From: a virus
Virus record (IMG/VR): IMGVR_UViG_3300017971_000032
Coordinates: 1 to 64,000 of that record
Strand: one strand, 5' to 3'
Length of the DNA stretch: 64,000 nt
Below are positions 58,176 through 64,000 of this stretch, piece after piece. The notes under the pieces were generated by a model. That model was not told where the DNA came from and did no database searches. It saw nothing but the letters and a program-made list of their open reading frames with translations. The number at the start of each line of letters is the position of its first letter. Within the stretch, counting starts at the first letter, position 1. The position numbers and the translations under genes were made by a program.

Positions 58176-60695
58176 TTGAGCAAGAAGCCGTTTAGCGTAC
58201 AACAAGCACAGAATGTCGAGCCATTAGATCTCGGCATGTCTCTGCCAATAACATTCTTCTCCAACCAGGAGATAGCTCCTGAATGGGATGCGGCTGATAG
58301 GGACGCTTGGCTGCGTAAATTTTGGAAGATGTTTGGTAATGACATGCTACAGGGTGTCTTGGCTGCTAGTGTAGCTAAGGTTCAAACCCAGAACTGGGAG
58401 CTGGAAGGGCCAGAAGGTCTGGTTGACTTGTACCATCCTATCATGCGGGATGACGCTAACTTTGGCAAAGGCTATGGCGATCTGGTAGCCAGGGGTGTGG
58501 TTGACTACTACACACAGGATAATGGATGGTTTATGGAACGTCAGCGTTCTGGCGCTAAAGACCACGAAGGCCCCATGTTAGGTTTGGCTCACCTAGATTC
58601 TGCTCGCATGAGACCTACAGGCAATGCTGACTATCCATACATATACATGGATGTGTATGGAGAGCATCACTTAATGCATCGTTCTCAGTTCATAAGAATT
58701 GTGGACATGCCTAATCCTAAGACTGAGCTTCACGGTTGGGACAAAGGATTCTGTGCTTTGTCCAGAGCACTCTCCACTGCTCTCATATTGACAATGCTCG
58801 TGACGCTGAAACAAGAGAAGCTATCAGATCTGCCTCCCTCAGCGCTGGCAATCTTCAACAACCTAACACGCAAACAGTTTGAGAAGGCTATATCACTATA
58901 TGGGGCGCAGGAGGACATGAAAAACAACACTGTTTGGCGTTCTCTCATGCCTCTGTTTGGTATAGATCCAGCCCATCCAGCCAGCGTTCAATTCATATCA
59001 TTACGGGAAGTGTGGGAGTCATATGATGACATGACTGCCATGAATATTGCTGCATACTCGTTTGCGGCTGCTTGGCGCATAGATCCACGTGAATTTTGGC
59101 CGGTCTCTCAAGGCCCACTCGGCACTGGCAAGGAGGCAGAGGTTCAGCATCAGAAGGCCAAGGCTAAGTCCACAGGGTTGTTGTTCACAGAGATTGAACG
59201 TGCCTTCAATGCTCGTGAGAGCTTGCCGGATGGGTTGACATTCAAATATGCGCTTCAGGATGCAGATGAGGAACAGCAACGTGCAGCTATACACCAGCTT
59301 CAGATAGGCAATGTAAAGACTATGCAAGAAGCTGGTGCGTCGTTGACACCGGACGAGGTACGATGGATATTATCTACACAGTACAGGATACTGCCTAGAG
59401 AATTGGCTAAAGTGCCTGCCGAGGGTGAGGAGTTCAATCTGGTCAACGCCCGTATGTATCTGGATGACGTGGAGCGTCAGGCCAAAGAGTATCATGGATG
59501 GTACTGGGGGCCATGTGTAAGGATGGATGCCTACGGCAAGAAGGAGATGGCATCCCCTGGCGGATCCAGGTTGCCTACAGGCATAATGTATTTAGGTGAG
59601 AAGGGTGGTCCAGGTAGCGGGAATTGGGGACATGCGGGTCGTCCTGGGATGGTTGGTGGTAGTGCTAAGCGTGGTGGAGGTATTGCTGGTGTAACTTTGG
59701 TGGATAGGGCCAGTGAGGTAATGCAGGATGATGGTGGTAGTTTAAGATATTATATAATGCCTGATGGGAAACTAGCGGATGTGTCGGGAACTGATGATGG
59801 TGCAAGCGAATGCACCCATGCCGAATATGCGGCAAGGTTTCCAGGTTTATTTGGTATAGACAAGAAGCCAATGACTTTGGAAGAAATATGGCAAACGCAT
59901 ACTGGGTTGAGCGTGGAAGTGGCAAAGGAATATTTGCAGGATGTGAATGATGCAGGTGCTATAACGGTTTTACAATATGGCAATCAAATTGGACTTGCAG
60001 GCAATTTGCCAATCACGACTCCAAACTTACGTAAAATACATTCTTGGTTGGATAAGGGTAAATTGCCTGTAAGACGCAACTCCACATATGCATGGCAAGA
60101 TATGTCGAGCGGAAAATCTGTTACAGTTAGTTATGATGATTTGATAACGTCCAGAAATGTGAGAGATTTGCAAGTGTTATCTAAGGAGCTCAATGACAAT
60201 CTTGTCTTTGGATCCAAAGAAGCATTAACTGATGGTTTGAAGGGGCAATTTACCTGTTGTGAGAGCCATGCGGCTCAGATGTTCCCAGACATAGTCAATG
60301 ATTTGTTTGAGTTAGGCTATCTGTCTGTGGAAGAGGCTTGCAAAGCCAGTATGGCTCCATCTGCTTGGGTGTATGGTGTAGCAGGCGCGATTGCTCCAGC
60401 TACTGCTGGCAAGCGTGATGTCTTGCTGGCTGCTGCCGAGGAAATTTCACGTTGCTTGGGTGAAGTTGAATTTGCTTTGGGGGAGAAGGAGAGCAAGGGG
60501 TTGCAGACCATCAACCAAAAGATAGCATCCCTGCCTGCCCCTATTGCACGCACCGTTCGAGACAATGCCAAACGTTTACAGGGTGCCATGAATTCAACAA
60601 CCAAACGCAGACAGAATGCTTTGAAGGCTATTCCTGATGAGTTGTGGGATGAATGGGTGGCTGAGGATGAGTTGGCAGAGCAAATAGGGACTTGA
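58176..60695 (+). CDS. Portal protein with tag and extra C-terminal domain
   Basis: An 839-residue protein from TTG 58176 with AAGGAG upstream. Residues 1-460 are a portal of the phage connector type (DARMRPTG region, FCALSRALSTALILTMLV, IAAYSFAAAWRIDPREFWPV). Residues 475-499 are the tag, GGPGSGNWGHAGRPGMVGGS. Residues 500-839 are an additional domain of unknown fold, rich in short helices and unlike any portal part. The ring of twelve portals would thus carry up to twelve copies of the extra domain at the genome exit, unless it is cut off at the tag. Confidence 0.8.
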   Translation: MSKKPFSVQQAQNVEPLDLGMSLPITFFSNQEIAPEWDAADRDAWLRKFWKMFGNDMLQGVLAASVAKVQTQNWELEGPEGLVDLYHPIMRDDANFGKGYGDLVARGVVDYYTQDNGWFMERQRSGAKDHEGPMLGLAHLDSARMRPTGNADYPYIYMDVYGEHHLMHRSQFIRIVDMPNPKTELHGWDKGFCALSRALSTALILTMLVTLKQEKLSDLPPSALAIFNNLTRKQFEKAISLYGAQEDMKNNTVWRSLMPLFGIDPAHPASVQFISLREVWESYDDMTAMNIAAYSFAAAWRIDPREFWPVSQGPLGTGKEAEVQHQKAKAKSTGLLFTEIERAFNARESLPDGLTFKYALQDADEEQQRAAIHQLQIGNVKTMQEAGASLTPDEVRWILSTQYRILPRELAKVPAEGEEFNLVNARMYLDDVERQAKEYHGWYWGPCVRMDAYGKKEMASPGGSRLPTGIMYLGEKGGPGSGNWGHAGRPGMVGGSAKRGGGIAGVTLVDRASEVMQDDGGSLRYYIMPDGKLADVSGTDDGASECTHAEYAARFPGLFGIDKKPMTLEEIWQTHTGLSVEVAKEYLQDVNDAGAITVLQYGNQIGLAGNLPITTPNLRKIHSWLDKGKLPVRRNSTYAWQDMSSGKSVTVSYDDLITSRNVRDLQVLSKELNDNLVFGSKEALTDGLKGQFTCCESHAAQMFPDIVNDLFELGYLSVEEACKASMAPSAWVYGVAGAIAPATAGKRDVLLAAAEEISRCLGEVEFALGEKESKGLQTINQKIASLPAPIARTVRDNAKRLQGAMNSTTKRRQNALKAIPDELWDEWVAEDELAEQIGT

Positions 60696-60698
60696 CAT

Positions 60699-62279
60699 AT
60701 GCCACCACGTCAATGGGAGCCAATAGTTGAAGATTTCTCTGTGGTGATGAAGAAGGTACACCTTCTCTTTCGCCGTGATCAAGTGGACATTGAAAATATA
60801 TATGCCGAGATCTTCCGTGAGAAGCGTGAGGCCTACGAGGATGGATTGGCAATCCAAGCAGCTAATGTAGGATGTGCTGGCAGACGTGGCATCACTCCGC
60901 CTGATGTGATGAAGGAAATTAGTGATGAGGCTCACACGGAGGCAGCTGGCATAGCTAATACATACAACTACGATTTGGCTTTGGCTGTGAGGGCCATTCG
61001 TACTGAGACGCCACGTGCCAACCGTTGGACATATGCTAAACGTTTGGGTGAGTGGGAAGCCACGCGTGACGAGTGGAAGAGCAAGCAAATATCGCTGTGG
61101 AATCAGATGAAGTGGCAAGACCGTGCCACACGTGATTTCATGCAACACAACCCACAAGCATTGAAGGGTTGGGCCAAGGTTGAGCCATCTGGTCGCGCAG
61201 TTTGCGATGTGTGTCAATATTGGGTCAATCGGGGCAAGGTGTCCATAGATGAGACACGCAAACAAGAATGGCCAGCTCATCTGAATTGTCCTCATTATTG
61301 GGATGTGCATTACACAGGCAAGGTGGATTGCAAGGAGCTGTGGCTTGGCGCACCATTGCGTGAGTGGTGGGAGGGCAAGGAGATTGGAGAGAAAGGTGGC
61401 CCTGGTTCTGGTAACTGGGGACACGCAGGTCGTCCTGGAATGGTAGGTGGTAGTGCTAAGCGTAGCGTGGCCATGTCTATCAGAACTGGTAGAGATTGGC
61501 AGGAAAGACAACAAGCAGCCAAGAAGATGGCCGAAGCTCAGAAGGCATCTGTGGCTGGTGTGGAAGGGGAATGTAAGCGTGCTATTGATGAATTTATTGG
61601 GGACATTAGTTATGGCCCAGGTGCTTTTGATAATCTGGTAGAGATAAATGATGACGACATTAAAGCCATGTTTGGATTGGGTCATATGGATTATAGGGCT
61701 GATATTAAGGTGATCACTGTGGGAGAGCATGGCAATGTGACCAGACTTGAGATAGATTATTATGATGCGGATGGATCTACAGTAGCCAATGTGGCAAGAG
61801 AGTTGCGCAGGATGGGTGGTGAGGAATGGATGGCATACAACGAGCTGTTGGATGTAATGCCTGAGTATCAGGACAAGGGCATAGCAACCAGTTTGTATAA
61901 TAGGCAGATATACACATTAAGGAATGCCGGTGCATCTGAAATTCAATTATATGCTAATATATCTATAGGACGTTATGCATGGGCCAAAAAGGGGTTTGAT
62001 TATAAGGAAGGCAGCAAGAAATATACGTTGAGACGGGTCAATAGCAATTTTAGGAAATGGGCAGATGACAAGGGCATTCCTGAGCCTTCTGGGGGTTGGC
62101 CTACATTTGATTCAGCCCATAGCGTAGCCACATATAGTCACCCCACTCACACAGTGAAAGGATCGGACATATACAATGATGATGTGGCTGATGATTATGT
62201 TATGCACTTAGGCAAAGCGTTCATGTTGGAATTGCATCACGGGCATGGGCCATGGAATGGCGTATTGAAGTTGAACTGA
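60699..62279 (+). CDS. MuF-like head protein fused through the tag to a GNAT domain
   Basis: A 526-residue protein three bases after the portal gene. Residues 1-225 are a MuF-type minor head protein, including CDVCQYWVNRGKVSIDE and HLNCPHYWDVHY, a likely zinc site. The tag follows at 231-254. The C-terminal part has a GNAT acetyltransferase signature: VMPEYQDKGIATSLYNRQIY with Q391-x-x-G394-x-A396, then an ISIGRYAWAKKGFDY strand-helix. MuF proteins can be ejected with DNA and often carry toxin domains, so an injected acetyltransferase is the favoured inference. Confidence 0.78.
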   Translation: MPPRQWEPIVEDFSVVMKKVHLLFRRDQVDIENIYAEIFREKREAYEDGLAIQAANVGCAGRRGITPPDVMKEISDEAHTEAAGIANTYNYDLALAVRAIRTETPRANRWTYAKRLGEWEATRDEWKSKQISLWNQMKWQDRATRDFMQHNPQALKGWAKVEPSGRAVCDVCQYWVNRGKVSIDETRKQEWPAHLNCPHYWDVHYTGKVDCKELWLGAPLREWWEGKEIGEKGGPGSGNWGHAGRPGMVGGSAKRSVAMSIRTGRDWQERQQAAKKMAEAQKASVAGVEGECKRAIDEFIGDISYGPGAFDNLVEINDDDIKAMFGLGHMDYRADIKVITVGEHGNVTRLEIDYYDADGSTVANVARELRRMGGEEWMAYNELLDVMPEYQDKGIATSLYNRQIYTLRNAGASEIQLYANISIGRYAWAKKGFDYKEGSKKYTLRRVNSNFRKWADDKGIPEPSGGWPTFDSAHSVATYSHPTHTVKGSDIYNDDVADDYVMHLGKAFMLELHHGHGPWNGVLKLN

Positions 62280-62286
62280 GGTGATC

Positions 62287-62415
62287 ATGATAGTAGATGT
62301 GCTTGAAGGCGAGGAAGTTGAGAACGACTCGGATATAGAGTTCTGGAATTATGTACTGTACGATGATGATATTGATGTAATGACCTATCAGGAGGAGTTT
62401 GATCTTCCTGATTGA
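62287..62415 (+). CDS. Very small acidic protein
   Basis: Forty-two residues with GAGGTG before ATG 62287; strongly acidic (EGEEVENDSDIEFW). Unknown; between head genes. Confidence 0.55.
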   Translation: MIVDVLEGEEVENDSDIEFWNYVLYDDDIDVMTYQEEFDLPD

Positions 62416-62447
62416 CTTGATGATAATCTTAGGAGGAGGTGATATAG

Positions 62448-62717
62448 GTGAATCAAGACATGTCATATTCGGATCCAGAGGCTGATATTGAAGAACTCGT
62501 TGAAGCTGAGGATGAAAAGACTGGTTGGGACTACTTCTGGGACTTGCTCTCAGAGAGTACGCTTGCATCGGCTGCCATTGCACTGACTTTGGTAGGCACT
62601 GCGTGCTACATGTGGAGTGTAGGCCAGGAGGTGCCTGATCAGTTGTACAACCTGCTACAGCTTGTAGTAGGATACTTCTTCGTATCCAAGACAGCAGCCT
62701 CTGCACGTAGGATGTAG
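62448..62717 (+). CDS. Small membrane protein in the head operon
   Basis: Eighty-nine residues from GTG 62448 with GGAGGTGA upstream. Acidic N-terminus, then two hydrophobic segments (ASAAIALTLVGTACYMWSVG and LYNLLQLVVGYFFVSKTA). Holin-like in layout, but its place between head genes is unusual for lysis. Confidence 0.6.
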   Translation: MNQDMSYSDPEADIEELVEAEDEKTGWDYFWDLLSESTLASAAIALTLVGTACYMWSVGQEVPDQLYNLLQLVVGYFFVSKTAASARRM

Positions 62718-62727
62718 GAGGTAACAT

Positions 62728-64000
62728 ATGCCGTATTCTAGTATGGAACAAGCTAATCCATCACTCAAAGGCATCGAGCCGCCTATTTCATTGATACAAG
62801 CCAACCAGATAGCAGCGGTGGCAGACAGAATCACAGGCGTGGACAGCCCCTGGGCAGTGGCTATCAGTCAGTTCAAGAAAAGTCATACTGTCAAGGATGG
62901 TAAGTGGGTCAAGAAGGAAGGCAGTGAGTGGGGTGGCAAGAAGGAGTACGTATCTGGGCTGAAGGCCATCGAACGTGATGGTGATCAGTATCTAGTGCTG
63001 TGGACATCGAATGCGTTCGAAGATGACGAGAAGGAGATCTTTGCAACTAAGGCATGGGAGGACTATGTTGAACGTTGTGATGAAAATCCTGAACTGCGTG
63101 GGCGTGTGTGGTTCTGGCATGTCAAATCTACGGACTTCGCAGATGTTGTCTGGCAGGGTATGGTAGGGCGCATTCTTGTGGAGGTGGCTAAGGTTGACAA
63201 TACGGCATATGGTCAGAAGATGTTCCATGCGCTCCAGAATCCAGATGAGCACCCGGACGTGGTGCCGTTTGGGTGGGGCACTAGCCATGGGTATGTGTAC
63301 AAGCCTGGCACGAAGCATATAGGGCCACCAAATGTGTATACGTGGGTTCATAAATTTGAGACTACCGTGTTGCCGTACGACCGGGCAGCGAACAAACACG
63401 GTGGCGTCAAGGAGGTGATAGACATGTCCGTTTCAAAGAAGAAGGTTGAAGGTCTGGCTAGCATCGTTGGTGAGGATCAAGCCAAGCAGCTGTTGGGAGA
63501 TACTGAGGCTGCCAGTGACGAGTACGAGAAGCAGTATGCCTTCAAGGAGAAGGACGAGGCTGGGGATGAGGATGAGAAGGGTGTTGCCAAGCCTGTCAAA
63601 GCGGTGACTGAGGATGAAGAAGACGAGGAAGAAAAGGCTGAGGAAGAGGAAACCGCTGAGGAATCCAAGGAGGTGTGGGAGATGGAGGTGACTGATGAAT
63701 TAATGAAGGAGATTGCCGCCCATGTCCCAGTGGCTGAGGCTGTCGAGGCAGTTGTCAAGGAGCTAATGCCTAAGTATCTGGGCGAGGCACTGAAGGAATT
63801 GGTGCCACAGATGGAAACGGCAGTGAAGGAAGCTGTTGAATCCACCACTGTGGCATCCAAGGAGAGTATTGTCCAACAGGCAGTGGCTGGCACGTTGCGA
63901 TTGACGCCCTACTCTGCTAGCAAGGATGAGGGCAACGTGGTGAGTGAGAAGGAAGTGGATGAGCACTTCAAGGGCAATGACAAAGCCCAGCAGGGTGATG
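62728..64000 (+). CDS. Putative prohead protease/scaffold protein (3' partial)
   Basis: The frame is open to the window end, 424 codons so far. AGGAGG precedes ATG 62728. Residues about 1-230 look like an N-terminal maturation-protease part (SPWAVAISQFKKSHTV, GTSHGYVYKPG, HKFETTVLPYDRAAN), as in siphophage capsid maturation proteases. Residues 245-330 are extremely acidic (TEDEEDEEEKAEEEETAEES), and the following helices look like scaffold. Protease plus scaffold in one gene is common in HK97-like phages. The catalytic Ser/His assignment is not certain. Confidence 0.55.
   Translation, partial: MPYSSMEQANPSLKGIEPPISLIQANQIAAVADRITGVDSPWAVAISQFKKSHTVKDGKWVKKEGSEWGGKKEYVSGLKAIERDGDQYLVLWTSNAFEDDEKEIFATKAWEDYVERCDENPELRGRVWFWHVKSTDFADVVWQGMVGRILVEVAKVDNTAYGQKMFHALQNPDEHPDVVPFGWGTSHGYVYKPGTKHIGPPNVYTWVHKFETTVLPYDRAANKHGGVKEVIDMSVSKKKVEGLASIVGEDQAKQLLGDTEAASDEYEKQYAFKEKDEAGDEDEKGVAKPVKAVTEDEEDEEEKAEEEETAEESKEVWEMEVTDELMKEIAAHVPVAEAVEAVVKELMPKYLGEALKELVPQMETAVKEAVESTTVASKESIVQQAVAGTLRLTPYSASKDEGNVVSEKEVDEHFKGNDKAQQGD

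Noticed and set aside
1-64000. Prophage or integration features
   Set aside because: No integrase, excisionase, repressor or attachment site is visible; lifestyle cannot be decided from this window.

Overview
The window is a contiguous piece of a large tailed double-stranded DNA phage genome (Caudoviricetes). It carries both terminase subunits, a portal, a MuF-type head protein, a probable prohead protease/scaffold, giant tail proteins and a full replication set. No integrase, rRNA, CRISPR array, complete tRNA gene or recognisable endolysin is visible. Strong AGGAGG-type ribosome sites, many ATGA-type stop/start overlaps and several GTG/TTG starts point to a bacterial host that I cannot name. 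The genome continues past both ends.

Layout. 1-7.4 kb: tail tip, receptor-binding and tail fibre proteins. 7.4-12.1 kb: UvsW-like helicase, DnaB-like helicase, a tandem gene pair and a primase. 12.1-13.9 kb: a sigma-like protein and an acidic SAP protein. 14-25.4 kb: a gene set resembling thymidine hypermodification loci (aGPT/HMUDK-like protein, two radical-SAM- or PLP-type enzymes, two P-loop kinases, Nmad1-like protein), a broken uracil-DNA glycosylase, a UDG-polymerase A fusion, a possible UvsY and a single-strand binding protein. 25.4-36.4 kb: sugar-nucleotide and glycan genes (two nucleotidyltransferases, hexapeptide acyltransferase, PIG-L deacetylase, two methyltransferases, a PP-loop enzyme, six glycosyltransferases, a SPASM radical SAM enzyme). 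36.4-39.7 kb: RecA, 5'-nuclease, PD-(D/E)XK nuclease. 39.7-41.5 kb: an ADP-ribosyltransferase and a probable small terminase. 41.6-45.1 kb: many tiny genes, eight of them membrane proteins. 45.1-47.6 kb: large terminase and small zinc proteins. 47.6-48.1 kb: a terminator region between convergent operons. 48.1-57.8 kb: a minus-strand block with a MoxR-AAA+/von Willebrand A pair, a ribosome-modulation-factor-like protein and a UvrD-like helicase. 58.2 kb to the end: head genes.

Regulation. Two promoter classes can be read directly. Class A is a 12-base element, (C/A)GGTTTAGTATA, found eight times and always pointing into a transcription unit on either strand. Class B is a run of TTCTAAT repeats spaced 11 bases apart and ending exactly 10 bases before a TATAAT/TATACT box, found three times, as in Pho-box promoters. 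Classes A and B alternate along the minus-strand block. One class B site precedes the sigma-like gene, so a cascade is plausible.

Most unusual features. A motif GGPGSGNWGHAGRPG is shared by three otherwise unrelated proteins: it precedes an ADP-ribosyltransferase, an extra C-terminal domain on the portal, and a GNAT domain on the MuF protein. This suggests a modular system for carrying effector domains in the virion. Other notable items are a 79-nt leader RNA with a tRNA-like T arm directly after a class A promoter, and an octamer TGAYAATC that is strongly enriched on the plus strand.
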